Below, in pieces: positions 1 through 7,615 of a stretch of DNA of 64,000 nt (within the stretch, counting starts at the first letter, position 1; each line of letters begins with the position of its first letter). Made by a program: the position numbers and the translations under genes. The notes beneath the pieces were generated by a model. That model was not told where the DNA came from and did not search any database. It saw only the letters and a list, made by a program, of their open reading frames with translations. The stretch lies in the NCBI RefSeq assembly GCF_002920615.1, contig NZ_PQSU01000039.1, positions 1 through 64,000 on the forward strand, in the 5' to 3' direction. The stretch is from Streptomyces sp. Ru62. Lineage in GTDB: Bacteria > Actinomycetota > Actinomycetes > Streptomycetales > Streptomycetaceae.

Positions 1-66
1 AGACCACCCGGACCCGGCCCACCGCAACACCACCAGCCGCCGCAGCCGACCCACGGCCGCCGGGCT

Positions 67-1023
67 TCACGCGGGGCTCCCGAGGTCGTGCGCCAGGTCG
101 AGCGCGAGCAGACGGTCGGCGTAGGCGTACGTCTCGAAGCGGGCTCCGTCCGTGAGGTCCGGGGCGCACGCCACGTCCCGCAGCACGTCGAGCACCCCCG
201 GCAGGTCGAGATCGTTCTCCCAGGCGGCGCGCAACCGTCCGCGCACCGGCTCCGGCACCGGCCGCGAGGGATGCCGCGCCCATCCGGCCACGGCCCGCCG
301 CCAGTCCGCGAGCTGCCCGGCGGCCCGGTCCAGGGCGCTGCCGTCGAGCCTCGCGGGCTGGTGCCGGGGGACGGAGAGCAGGGCGAGCCGCAGCGCGGCG
401 GGGTCGCCGAGCAGCGCCGGGAGCGACGGCTGCGCCCCGACCCACTCCACCGGGGCGACGGCGGCCAGCGGCCCCTCACCCCGCGCCCCCGGCACCAAGC
501 TCCGCACCGAATCCCCGGCCCACCCAGCCCTTGGCGCCGGGCCCTCGGCCCGCTCGCCCCGCGGCACCGCGGCCGACGGGCCTTCGCCGCTCTCCTCCCG
601 TGCCGGGGCAGGCGCCGCTCCCTCGGCCGACTCGCCCGGAGGCCCGCCCTGCACCAGCCCCTCATGCGACTCCCCCGGCGCCACCTCCGACCCGCCCGCC
701 GTACCCGTCGTAGGCCACCCCGCGACGTGGATCACCTGGGCCTCGCCCAGTCCGGACGCGAGGTCGCGGTCGTCCTCGAAGGGGCGGACGGCGAGGTGAG
801 TGGCGGCTGTGCGGAGTTCCGGCTGGTCGCGGGGGGCCGTCAGGATCGTCCAGACCGGGGTTCCGCCCAGTTCCAGCGCCCGTACCAGCAGATCCGCGGT
901 GAGCAGCACCCGCAGGGCCGTCGGGTCGAGGCCACGGGCGTGGGTCTCGATACGGGTCAGGCCGCGGCGGGCGGGCGCGGCGGGGACGGGCTCACCGGTT
1001 CTGGCGTCGAGAATGCGCAGCAC
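67..1023 (-). CDS. Cysteinyl-tRNA synthetase-like protein without catalytic motifs
   Basis: The N-terminus (LRILDARTGEPV) and the C-terminal third resemble bacterial cysteinyl-tRNA synthetases: a helical stretch ALRLALLSVP, a LADWRRAVAGWA helix, then DLDLPGVLDVLRD and FETYAYADRLLALDLA, like the CysRS anticodon-binding end. I see no HIGH motif, no KMSKS loop and no zinc cysteines. The middle (about residues 130-180) is low-complexity G/E/A/P-rich sequence. At about 318 aa it is much shorter than CysRS. Aminoacylation is therefore unlikely, and a paralogue with another role is inferred. I chose the GTG at 1023 because a TACGCT hexamer lies 6 nt upstream and there is no ribosome-binding site; an ATG at 1110 is the longer alternative. 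It is divergent from the CoA-binding gene. Confidence 0.6.
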   Translation of the reverse strand: MLRILDARTGEPVPAAPARRGLTRIETHARGLDPTALRVLLTADLLVRALELGGTPVWTILTAPRDQPELRTAATHLAVRPFEDDRDLASGLGEAQVIHVAGWPTTGTAGGSEVAPGESHEGLVQGGPPGESAEGAAPAPAREESGEGPSAAVPRGERAEGPAPRAGWAGDSVRSLVPGARGEGPLAAVAPVEWVGAQPSLPALLGDPAALRLALLSVPRHQPARLDGSALDRAAGQLADWRRAVAGWARHPSRPVPEPVRGRLRAAWENDLDLPGVLDVLRDVACAPDLTDGARFETYAYADRLLALDLAHDLGSPA

Positions 1024-1166
1024 GGGGTGAGCGTAGGCGGGCGGGCGCCCGTATGCAGCGGCTTGCGCCGATTCCGGACAGCGTGGCGGGGGTACGGCGG
1101 GAATCCACACCCGCCGCGGCGATGTTGCTCCGACGCACAGTTTCCCGCAGCCCGAGGAGGCGGCCG

Positions 1167-1574
1167 ATGTACGGCGACGACGCGACGATCCGCAGGATCC
1201 TGACCGAGCTGGGTGACACCTGGGCGGTGGTGGGCCTGTCCTCGAACCAGAACCGGCCCGCCTACGGGGTGGCGCGGGTGCTCCAGCGGTTCGGCAAGCG
1301 GATCGTGCCGGTGCACCCGAAGGCCGAGACGGTGCACGGGGAGCAGGGTTACGCCTCCCTCGCGGACATCCCCTTCGACGTGGACGTGGTGGACGTCTTC
1401 GTCAACAGCGACCTGGCCGGCGCGGTGGCGGACGAGGCCGTGGCGAAGGGCGCGCGGGCGGTGTGGTTCCAGCTGGGGGTCGTCGACGAGGCCGCCTACG
1501 AGCGGACCCGGGCGGCGGGCCTGGAGATGGTGATGGACCGGTGCCCGGCGATCGAGATCCCCCGCCTGAACTAG
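1167..1574 (+). CDS. CoA-binding domain protein (YccU-like)
   Basis: A 135-aa single-domain Rossmann protein of the CoA-binding/YccU family. The order is an N-terminal helix (ATIRRILTELGDTWAVVGLS), a strand with SSNQNRPAYGVARVLQRFG, then IVPVHPKAETVHGEQGYASL and the VDVVDVFVNSDLAG segment typical of the family, ending MVMDRCPAIEIPRL. Homologues bind CoA or a related nucleotide, but their physiological role is not known. The ATG at 1167 is preceded by GAGGAGG at good spacing, which rules out the upstream ATG at 1053. It stands alone, divergent from the CysRS-like gene. Confidence 0.85.
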   Translation: MYGDDATIRRILTELGDTWAVVGLSSNQNRPAYGVARVLQRFGKRIVPVHPKAETVHGEQGYASLADIPFDVDVVDVFVNSDLAGAVADEAVAKGARAVWFQLGVVDEAAYERTRAAGLEMVMDRCPAIEIPRLN

Positions 1575-1660
1575 CCTGTCTCACCTTCTTCTCGCCATTC
1601 GGTGCTGAATACTGACATTCTCCCGGCCGTCGACAGCTCTGCTGGGCCACGGGCACCGCG

Positions 1661-1726
1661 TCCCGGCCCGGGGCGATCGAGCGGAGCATCGACGAGGTCG
1701 TGGTGACGGACGCGCCCGCGCACTGA
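1661..1726 (+). pseudogene. Possible gene-end remnant
   Basis: Within the 238-bp gap before the hydroxylase gene, one frame reads PGAIERSIDEVVVTDAPAH and stops. It has good Streptomyces codon use but no start codon or ribosome-binding site. It looks like the last turn of a deleted enzyme gene. I cannot name the family, and chance coding in GC-rich DNA is possible. Confidence 0.2.
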
Positions 1727-1761
1727 CCGCGTCCGCGCGCGGAGAGGTGTCCTGCTCATCC

Positions 1762-1799
1762 ACGGTGTCCCGGCGGCCGACCGGTTGACGGGACACCGT
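1762..1799. promoter_or_regulatory. 11-bp-arm inverted repeat at the pobA-like promoter
   Basis: The arms ACGGTGTCCCG (1762-1772) and CGGGACACCGT (1789-1799) are perfect reverse complements around a 16-nt spacer. The right arm ends immediately before CATAAT (1800-1805), which sits 7 nt from the GTG at 1813. A protein bound here would cover the -35/-10 region of the hydroxylase gene. No regulator gene is adjacent, so the ligand is unknown. Confidence 0.5.
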
Positions 1800-1812
1800 C
1801 ATAATGCCCCGC

Positions 1813-3033
1813 GTGACGCCTCCTTCCCCCCATCCCACATCCCCTTCCCCCACGCACCGTCCGGTCGTCGTCATCGGCGCCGGACCGGCCGGCCTGACCG
1901 TCGGCAACATCCTGCGCGCCGCAGGTGTCGACTGCCTGGTCCTGGAGACCGAGAGCCGAGCGTTCATCGAACAGCGGCCGCGCGCCGGCGTGATCGAGGA
2001 ACGGGCCGTACGCGGCCTCGAACGACGCGGCCTGGCCGGTGACCTGTCCAAGCACGCCGAGCGGCACACCGAGTGCGAGTTCCGCTTCGACGGCCGCGGT
2101 CACCGCTTCGCCTACACGGAGCTGACGGGACACCACCACTGGGTCTACCCCCAGCCGTTGCTCGTGACCGATCTCGTGCGCGAGTACGCCGACGTGCGCG
2201 GCGGGGACATCCGCTTCGGGGTGCGGGACGTACGCCTGCACGACCTGGACTCGGACCGGCCCGCCGTCTCGTACACCGACCCGGACAGCGGTCAACGGCA
2301 CCTGGTGACGTGCGATTTCGTGGCCGGCTGTGACGGGGCGCGCGGGGCGAGCCGGGCCGCACTGCCGCCACGGGCGCGGATCTCCCGGCACGACTACGGC
2401 ATCGGCTGGCTGGCGCTGCTGGCCGAGGCGCCGCCGTCCTCGGACCGCGTGCTGTTCGGCATGCACCCGGACGGGTTCGCCGGGCACATGCCGCGCAGCC
2501 CCGAACTGACCCGCTACTACCTTCAGTGCCCGCCCGGCGACGACCCGGACTCCTGGTCGCACGAGCGCGTCTGGGCCGAGCTCCAGCGGCGGCTGCGGGC
2601 GGCGGACCGCCCGACGCTGACGGAGGGCCGGCTGCTGGAGAAGCGGGTGCTGGACATGCACAACTACGTGGTGGAGCCGATGGTGTTCGGCCGGCTCTTC
2701 CTGGCCGGCGACGCCGCACACCTCGTCGCGCCGATCGCCGCGAAGGGCATGAACCTGGCCCTGCACGACGCGTTCCTGCTCGGTGACGGCCTCGTCGCCC
2801 GGCTGACCAGGGGCGACGCCACGGGGCTGGACGGCTACTCGGACGCGTGCCTGCGGCGGGTGTGGGACTACCAGGAGTTCTCGGAGTGGCTGTCCGGGAT
2901 CTACCACGGCACCTCCTCGGGCGACCCCTACCGCGCCGGCACCACACTGGCCCGGCTGCGCCGGATATTCACCTCACCGGTCGCGGCGGCGGCCTTCGCC
3001 GAGCAGTACCTCGGGACGGCCCGCGCCTTCTGA
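1813..3033 (+). CDS. pobA: 4-hydroxybenzoate 3-monooxygenase-type flavoprotein
   Basis: A flavin aromatic hydroxylase of the PobA type, which converts 4-hydroxybenzoate to protocatechuate with NAD(P)H and O2. Visible motifs are the FAD dinucleotide fold GAGPAG (about residues 22-27), RAGVIEER, the substrate-site segment RYYLQC, and the second FAD motif AGDAAHLVAPIAAKGMN (about 297-313). The C-terminal VWDYQEFSEWLSGIYH matches the PobA tail. Length (406 aa) is close to that of PobA enzymes. The GTG at 1813 follows CATAAT by 7 nt with no ribosome-binding site, so a leaderless start is preferred over the ATG at 1804. The perfect inverted repeat just upstream suggests substrate-responsive control. 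No pca genes lie next to it. Confidence 0.85.
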   Translation: MTPPSPHPTSPSPTHRPVVVIGAGPAGLTVGNILRAAGVDCLVLETESRAFIEQRPRAGVIEERAVRGLERRGLAGDLSKHAERHTECEFRFDGRGHRFAYTELTGHHHWVYPQPLLVTDLVREYADVRGGDIRFGVRDVRLHDLDSDRPAVSYTDPDSGQRHLVTCDFVAGCDGARGASRAALPPRARISRHDYGIGWLALLAEAPPSSDRVLFGMHPDGFAGHMPRSPELTRYYLQCPPGDDPDSWSHERVWAELQRRLRAADRPTLTEGRLLEKRVLDMHNYVVEPMVFGRLFLAGDAAHLVAPIAAKGMNLALHDAFLLGDGLVARLTRGDATGLDGYSDACLRRVWDYQEFSEWLSGIYHGTSSGDPYRAGTTLARLRRIFTSPVAAAAFAEQYLGTARAF

Positions 3034-3038
3034 ACCGG

Positions 3039-3404
3039 TCAGCGCCCCGCCTCGCCGCCCCCTTCGGCGAGGCGGTGGTCGGCCGTCCTGAGAGCCTCCT
3101 CCACCAGGCGCCGCACGTGTCCGTGGCGCAGTGAGTAGATCACCCGGCGGCCCTCCTTGCGGGTGTCCACCACTCCGGCCAGTCGCAGCCGGGCCAGGTG
3201 CTGGCTGACGGCCGGCCTCGCGGCGCCGCACGCCTCGGTGAGCGTGCTGACGTCGGCCTCGCCGGCCGCCAGGGTGTGCAGCAGGGCGAGCCGGGTGCGG
3301 TCGCCGAGCAGGGCGAGGAGTTCGGCGGCGAGCGCGAACTGCTCCTCGCCCGGGCTGCGCTCGTGCGCATGGTGCGCAGGTGACAGGTGCATGCGTGCGC
3401 TCAT
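3039..3404 (-). CDS. ArsR-family transcriptional regulator
   Basis: A 121-aa winged-helix protein of the ArsR/SmtB family: ALLGDRTRLALLHTLAAGE, then TEACGAARPAVSQHLARLRLAGVV as the recognition helix, and the wing RKEGRRVIYSLRHGHV. The N-terminus is histidine-rich (MHLSPAHHAHERS), as in zinc/cobalt-sensing members. It is divergent from a CDF cation efflux gene, so metal-responsive repression of that exporter is the likely role. The ATG at 3404 lies 6 nt below a CATTAT -10 with no ribosome-binding site; the ATG at 3392 is an alternative. It is convergent with the hydroxylase gene, 5 bp away. Confidence 0.85.
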   Translation of the reverse strand: MSARMHLSPAHHAHERSPGEEQFALAAELLALLGDRTRLALLHTLAAGEADVSTLTEACGAARPAVSQHLARLRLAGVVDTRKEGRRVIYSLRHGHVRRLVEEALRTADHRLAEGGGEAGR

Positions 3405-3412
3405 ACGCACAT
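3391..3412. promoter_or_regulatory. Imperfect dyad at the arsR start, possible metal-regulator operator
   Basis: An imperfect inverted repeat with ATG-N-G-N-G outer half-sites (ATGCGTGC at one end, ACGCACAT at the other) covers the start codon and part of the -10 of the ArsR gene. ArsR/SmtB regulators usually bind such dyads at their own promoter. Only about half of the arm positions match, so this is tentative. Confidence 0.3.
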
Positions 3413-3439
3413 AATGGCTCCGTGGGCGCCGTGCGTCCA
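3411..3439 (-). promoter_or_regulatory. Vegetative-type promoter for the ArsR gene
   Basis: On the minus strand TGGACG (3439-3434) and CATTAT (3416-3411) are separated by exactly 17 nt, close to the HrdB consensus. The predicted transcription start falls at the ATG at 3404, giving a leaderless mRNA. Confidence 0.5.
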
Positions 3440-3465
3440 CTCCCGCCCACCGGAAGGGGATCGAC

Positions 3466-4560
3466 GTGAGCGACCGGCACCCTCATCACCCTCATGAGCA
3501 CGGCCCTCATGAGCACGGCCCGCGTGAGCACGGTCCGCACCGGCACGGCCCGCACGAGCATGCGCACGGCAGCCCCCGCCTGCGCCACCGCCTGGCCCAT
3601 CTCCTCACCCCGCACTCCCACGAGACCGCCGGGAAACTGGATCAGGCGCTGGAATCCTCGGTGCGCGGCACGCGCGCGCTGTGGTTGTCGCTGGCCGTAC
3701 TGGGGGCGACCGCGCTGGCCCAGGCGGCCGTGGTGGCCGTGTCCGGATCGGTGGCGCTCCTCGGGGACACGGTGCACAACGCGGCCGACGCGCTGACCGC
3801 CGTCCCCCTCGGCATCGCCTTCGTGCTGGGCCGCCGGGCGGCGACCCGCCGGTTCACCTACGGGTACGGCCGTGCCGAGGATCTCGCGGGGCTGGTGATC
3901 GTGCTGACCATCGCCGCGTCGGCGGCGTTCGCCGCGTGGGCGGCCGTCGGCCGGCTGCTCGACCCGCGACCGGTCGCGCAGGTGCCGGCGGTCGCGCTGG
4001 CCGCGCTGCTCGGCTTCGCCGGCAACGAGTGGGTGGCCCGGTACCGGATCCGGGTGGGCCGGGAGATCGGCTCGGCCGCGCTCGTCGCCGACGGGCTGCA
4101 CGCGCGTACCGACGGGTTCACCTCGCTGGCCGTGCTGCTGGGCGCCGGCGGGTCGGCACTGGGGTGGCACCTGGCCGACCCGCTCGTGGGGCTGGCGATC
4201 ACGGCCGCGATCGTGCTGGTGCTGCGGGACGCGGGGCGGGAGGTGTTCCGGCGGATGCTGGACGCCGTCGACCCGGCACTGGTGGACCGGGCCGAGCGCG
4301 CGGTGCGCGAGGTGGCGGGGGTGCGTGAGGTGGGCGAGCTGCGCCTGCGCTGGATCGGGCACCGCCTGCGGGCCGAGCTCACGGTGGTGGTGGACGGCGA
4401 GGCGACACTGCGCCAGGCCCACGCGATCGCCGTCGAGACCGAGCACGCCCTGCTCCACGCGGTACCGCGCCTGACGGCCGCCCTGGTCCACGCCGACCCG
4501 GCCCCGCTCCCGGGAGAGGCGGACCCCCACCTGACACTGGCGCACCACGCGACGACGTGA
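3466..4560 (+). CDS. Cation diffusion facilitator (CzcD/ZitB-like) metal exporter
   Basis: A 364-aa CDF transporter that exports Zn2+ or a related divalent metal in exchange for protons. Residues 1-45 are an unusually histidine-rich cytoplasmic tail (repeats of HGPHEHGP type), probably a metal-collecting segment. TM helices follow from about residue 70; the second carries the HxxxD-type site LLGDTVHNAADAL, and a matching ALVADGLHARTDGFTSL lies in TM5. The C-terminal cytoplasmic domain (about 265-350) includes VREVGELRLRWIGHRLRAELTVVVDG. The GTG start at 3466 has GGAAGGGG upstream. It is divergent from the ArsR gene, which probably represses it. Confidence 0.9.
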   Translation: MSDRHPHHPHEHGPHEHGPREHGPHRHGPHEHAHGSPRLRHRLAHLLTPHSHETAGKLDQALESSVRGTRALWLSLAVLGATALAQAAVVAVSGSVALLGDTVHNAADALTAVPLGIAFVLGRRAATRRFTYGYGRAEDLAGLVIVLTIAASAAFAAWAAVGRLLDPRPVAQVPAVALAALLGFAGNEWVARYRIRVGREIGSAALVADGLHARTDGFTSLAVLLGAGGSALGWHLADPLVGLAITAAIVLVLRDAGREVFRRMLDAVDPALVDRAERAVREVAGVREVGELRLRWIGHRLRAELTVVVDGEATLRQAHAIAVETEHALLHAVPRLTAALVHADPAPLPGEADPHLTLAHHATT

Positions 4561-4601
4561 GCCGCGCCGGCGCGGGACCGGGCGACGGGCCGGCCGAGGG
4601 G

Positions 4602-5159
4602 TCAGGCGACGCCCAGGCCGTCCAGCACCACCGCGCCGGGCAGCTCGGCCAGGGCCTTGCCGGGGACCAGGAGCTTGCCGCGGCGGCGGCCGCTGCCCAC
4701 CAGGACGTAGGGCAGGTCGACGACGGCCGAGTCCAGCAGGACCGGCCAGCCGGTGGGCAGGCCGAGCGGGGTGATGCCGCCGTACTCCATGCCGGTCTCG
4801 CCGGTCGCCGTCTCCATGGAGGCGAAGGAGGCCTTGCGGGCGCCCAGTTGGCGCCGGACGACCCCGTTGACGTCGACCCGGGTGGTGGAGAGCACCACAC
4901 AGGCGGCCAGCGTGGTCTCGCCGGCCCGCTTGCCGGCGACCACCACACAGTTCGCCGACCGCTCCAGCAGGTCCCGGCCGTAGTGCTCCACGAAGACGGC
5001 CGTGTCGGCCCACTGCGGCTCGGTGTCGACGTACAGGATCCGGTCGGCCGGGACCGCGCCCTGCCAGTCGCGTACGGCGTCGGCGACGGGAGCGGTCAGC
5101 TCCTCCAGGCGGTCCGGTGCCGGAACGGCGGTGTCGAAGTCTCCGATGGGTGCGCGCAT
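4602..5159 (-). CDS. YbaK/ProX-domain aminoacyl-tRNA deacylase family protein
   Basis: A 185-aa YbaK/EbsC-type domain protein; homologues hydrolyse mischarged Cys/Ala-tRNA in trans. Recognisable segments are CVVVAGKRAGETTLAACVVL, RVDVNGVVRRQLGARKASFAS, GMEYGGITPLGLP and the closing VLVGSGRRRGKLLVPGKALAELPG. The catalytic lysine position of YbaK corresponds to the ARKASFAS segment. The ATG at 5159 is preceded by TAGCGT at 6 nt and no ribosome-binding site, a leaderless layout. It is transcribed alone, 33 bp from the XRE regulator on the same strand. Confidence 0.85.
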   Translation of the reverse strand: MRAPIGDFDTAVPAPDRLEELTAPVADAVRDWQGAVPADRILYVDTEPQWADTAVFVEHYGRDLLERSANCVVVAGKRAGETTLAACVVLSTTRVDVNGVVRRQLGARKASFASMETATGETGMEYGGITPLGLPTGWPVLLDSAVVDLPYVLVGSGRRRGKLLVPGKALAELPGAVVLDGLGVA

Positions 5160-5191
5160 GGCCGCACGCTAGCAGCCCCTTCCGGCGCGGT

Positions 5192-5791
5192 TCAGCGCAC
5201 CGGCGGCACCGAGACGGCCATCACCATCTCCATGGGTTCCGCACCCTCGTTGCCGTACGTGTGCGGCGTACTCGCCTCGAACGTGGCGCTCGCCCCGGCC
5301 GGCACCAGGTGCTTCACCCCGTCGACGGTGAGCGTCAGTTCACCGGCGGTGACGTGGACGAGTTCCACCGTGCCCGCCGGATGCGGGTCGGACGGGCTCC
5401 GCTCGCCGGGCATCAGCCGCCAGTCCCACATCTCCAGCGGGCCGGGCGCCTCCGTTCCCGCCAGCAGGCGGTTGTAGCTGCCGGCCTCGGTGTGCCACAG
5501 CCGTACGGCCTGCTCGGCGGGGACGATGCGCACCTTGGGGCCCTGTTCGTAGTCGAGCAGCGTGGTGACGCTGACGCCGAGCGCGTCACCGATCTTGACG
5601 ACGGTTCCGATACTGGGGTTCGTCCGGGCCTGCTCGATCTGGATGAGCATGCCGCGGCTGACCCCCGCGCGGGCGGCGAGCGCGTCCAGGGTGAAGCCGC
5701 GTTCGGTGCGCCACCGCTTCACGTTGCGCGCCAGGGACTGGGTCAGCAGGTCGAGGTCCGACACGTTGGGTCCAATATCCGGGAAGTTCAA
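5192..5791 (-). CDS. XRE-family regulator with C-terminal cupin domain
   Basis: A two-domain repressor. The HTH_3 domain covers about residues 17-75 (SLARNVKRWRTERGFTLDAL, GVSRGMLIQIEQARTNPSIG). A cupin-2 ligand domain covers about 115-190 (GTVELVHVTAGELTLTVDG, HLVPAGASATFEASTPHTYGNEG). This architecture is common among regulators of small-molecule transport or catabolism. The TTG at 5791 is the longest start; a GTG at 5764 would keep both domains and is an alternative. It is divergent from an EamA transporter, and the AT-rich gap contains repeated GTTC/GAAC half-sites, so autorepression and control of the transporter are likely. Confidence 0.85.
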   Translation of the reverse strand: MNFPDIGPNVSDLDLLTQSLARNVKRWRTERGFTLDALAARAGVSRGMLIQIEQARTNPSIGTVVKIGDALGVSVTTLLDYEQGPKVRIVPAEQAVRLWHTEAGSYNRLLAGTEAPGPLEMWDWRLMPGERSPSDPHPAGTVELVHVTAGELTLTVDGVKHLVPAGASATFEASTPHTYGNEGAEPMEMVMAVSVPPVR

Positions 5792-5854
5792 TATAATTGA
5801 TAGCTCAGTTCAATGAACTGCATTACGGTGATTGCACCTGATCGTTCACCGAAC
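5785..5854. promoter_or_regulatory. Three GTTC-N3-GAAC-type operator sites between the XRE regulator and EamA
   Basis: A perfect palindrome CAGTTC-AAT-GAACTG lies at 5806-5820 and a second, GTTC-ACC-GAAC, at 5844-5854, with centres 36 bp apart. A half-site AGTTCAAT at 5785-5792 repeats the same octamer found at 5807-5814, exactly 22 bp (two helical turns) away. The gap is locally AT-rich, unlike its surroundings. This is the most likely binding region of the adjacent XRE-cupin protein. Confidence 0.6.
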
Positions 5855-5872
5855 TGTACTGCGAGGCCGGCC

Positions 5873-6730
5873 GTGACAGCGTTCTTCGCCCTGACCACCA
5901 GTCTGCTGTGGGGGCTGGCCGACTTCGGTGGCGGACTGCTGACCCGTCGTACCCCCGCGCTCACGGTCGTGGTGGTCTCGCAGGCCGTGGCGGCGGCCGT
6001 CCTGGGCGCGATCGTGCCGGCCACGGGCGGCTGGGGCGAGGCCGGGCCCCGGCTGTGGTTCGCGTTCGCGGCGGGCCTGGTCGGACCGGTGGCCCTGCTC
6101 TCCTTCTACCAGGCGCTCGCCCTCGGCCCCATGGGTGTCGTCTCCCCCCTCGCCACCCTCAGCGTCGCCGTCCCCCTCGGCGTCGGCCTCGCCCTCGGCG
6201 AGCGGCCGGGGCTGCTCCAGGCCGCGGGCATCGCGGTCGCCGTCACCGGGGTCGTCCTCGCCGGCGGCCCGCAACTGCGGGGCGCGTCCGTGCAGCGGCG
6301 CGCGATCCTGCTCACCCTGGTCGCGGCGCTCGGCTTCGGCACGGTCTTCGCACTGATCACGGAGGCCTCCACCAATGTGACGGGGCTGTTCCTCGCCCTG
6401 TTCGTGCAGCGGCTGACCAATGTCGCGGTGGGCGGGGCCGCGCTCGCCGTCTCCGTCCGGCGCGGCGGCACCGCCCTCCCGGAGAGCGGCTTCCCCTGGG
6501 CGTCCCTGCCCGCGCTGGCCTTCGTCGGACTCGCCGACGTCGCGGCCAACGGCACCTACGCCGTCGCCGCCCGGAACGGCCCGGTCACCGTCGCGGCCGT
6601 GCTGGCCTCGCTGTATCCGGTGGTGACCGCGCTGGCCGCGCGTGGCTTCCTCAGCGAGCGGCTGCGCGCGATCCAGGCGGCGGGAGCGGGCTTGGCCCTG
6701 CTCGGCACGCTGCTGCTGGCGACCGGCTGA
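5873..6730 (+). CDS. EamA/DMT-family transporter
   Basis: A 285-aa inner-membrane protein of the drug/metabolite transporter superfamily: two EamA halves of five hydrophobic helices, beginning FFALTTSLLWGLADFGGGLL and with the second half from about residue 150. Helix-end signatures include LSFYQALALGPMGVVSPL and NGTYAVAARNGPVTVAAVLA, the classic end of helix 3/8 in EamA proteins. The substrate cannot be told. The GTG at 5873 is chosen because GAGG lies 6 nt upstream; starting at the ATG at 5813 would put the operator palindrome inside the coding region. It is divergent from the XRE-cupin regulator. Confidence 0.85.
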   Translation: MTAFFALTTSLLWGLADFGGGLLTRRTPALTVVVVSQAVAAAVLGAIVPATGGWGEAGPRLWFAFAAGLVGPVALLSFYQALALGPMGVVSPLATLSVAVPLGVGLALGERPGLLQAAGIAVAVTGVVLAGGPQLRGASVQRRAILLTLVAALGFGTVFALITEASTNVTGLFLALFVQRLTNVAVGGAALAVSVRRGGTALPESGFPWASLPALAFVGLADVAANGTYAVAARNGPVTVAAVLASLYPVVTALAARGFLSERLRAIQAAGAGLALLGTLLLATG

Positions 6731-6741
6731 GCCGGCCCGCG

Positions 6742-7506
6742 TCAGCCCTCGGGCTCCAGCGCGGCGAGCCGGGCCACCGCGTCCTCGTCCAGATGCGCGA
6801 GCGCCCGCAGCTGCCCCGGCGTCATGCCGTCCGGGATCGGCACCGGGGCGGGGGTCCGCAACGGCGGCTGCCAGCCCTCGTCGGGCGTCCAGCGCCGTAC
6901 GACCCTGGCGGGCGCGCCCGCCACCACCGCGTGGTCGGGCACCGTGCCCCGCACCACCGCGCCGGCCGCCACGACCACGTTCCGGCCGATCCGCGCGCCC
7001 GGCAGGATCACCGCGCCGGTGCCGATCCAGCAGCCCGGGCCGATCTCGACCGGCTCCATCCGCGGCCACTGCCTGCCGATGGGCTCGTGCGGGTCGTCGT
7101 AGGAGTGGTTGGTGGAGGTGACGTAGACGTACGGGCCGAAGTAGCAGTCGCTGCCGATGGTGACAGTGGTGTCCGCGATGACATGGCTGCCGCGGCCGAG
7201 GACCACGCCGTCGCCGATGCGCAGGATCGGCTCCGGGCCGAGGTCCAGGTCGGGCATCAGGCCCGCGGTGAGGGTGACCTGCTCGGCGATGATGCAGTGG
7301 GAGCCGAGCCGGATCCACGGCTCGCCGAAGACCGTGCCGAGCGGGAAGGCCAGCCGGGTGGCCTCGCCGATGGAGCCGAAACGGTAGCCCGCGGGGCGTT
7401 CGGCCGTGACGGACCCGTGGCGCTGCATCCAGGACCAGGCCGCGTGTACGGCTCGCTGGGCGAGGCCCTGTCGCCAGGACGAGAACGTGTTCTTGCGCTT
7501 CGGCAC
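6742..7506 (-). CDS. Left-handed beta-helix acyltransferase
   Basis: A 254-aa hexapeptide-repeat transferase of the LbH/WbbJ group. The repeat core runs from about residue 65 to 210 (IRLGSHCIIAEQVTLTAG, IGDGVVLGRGSHVIADTTVTIG, VEIGPGCWIGTGAVILPGARIG, NVVVAAGAVVRGTVPDHAVVAG). The conserved TSTNHSYDDP carries the likely catalytic histidine, and the AGAPARVVRRW ending is typical. Such enzymes transfer acetyl or related groups to sugars or other acceptors; the acceptor here is unknown. The GTG at 7506 has TAACGT 6 nt upstream and no Shine-Dalgarno. It converges with the EamA gene, 11 bp away. Confidence 0.85.
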   Translation of the reverse strand: MPKRKNTFSSWRQGLAQRAVHAAWSWMQRHGSVTAERPAGYRFGSIGEATRLAFPLGTVFGEPWIRLGSHCIIAEQVTLTAGLMPDLDLGPEPILRIGDGVVLGRGSHVIADTTVTIGSDCYFGPYVYVTSTNHSYDDPHEPIGRQWPRMEPVEIGPGCWIGTGAVILPGARIGRNVVVAAGAVVRGTVPDHAVVAGAPARVVRRWTPDEGWQPPLRTPAPVPIPDGMTPGQLRALAHLDEDAVARLAALEPEG

Positions 7507-7615
7507 GGGGTCACGTTACTCACCGGTTGCTTCCGGCGGAGAGGGCGGGCCGCTGTGATCTTTGCCCCACCGGGTGTCGTACGGTGCCGGGTACCGCTGA
7601 CACGAGGAGACGGTG

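Noticed and set aside
88..1203. Long plus-strand frame over the CysRS-like gene
   Set aside because: Its codon use and lack of ribosome-binding site mark it as the antisense shadow of the minus-strand gene; the protein is Arg/Gly/Pro-rich and matches nothing.
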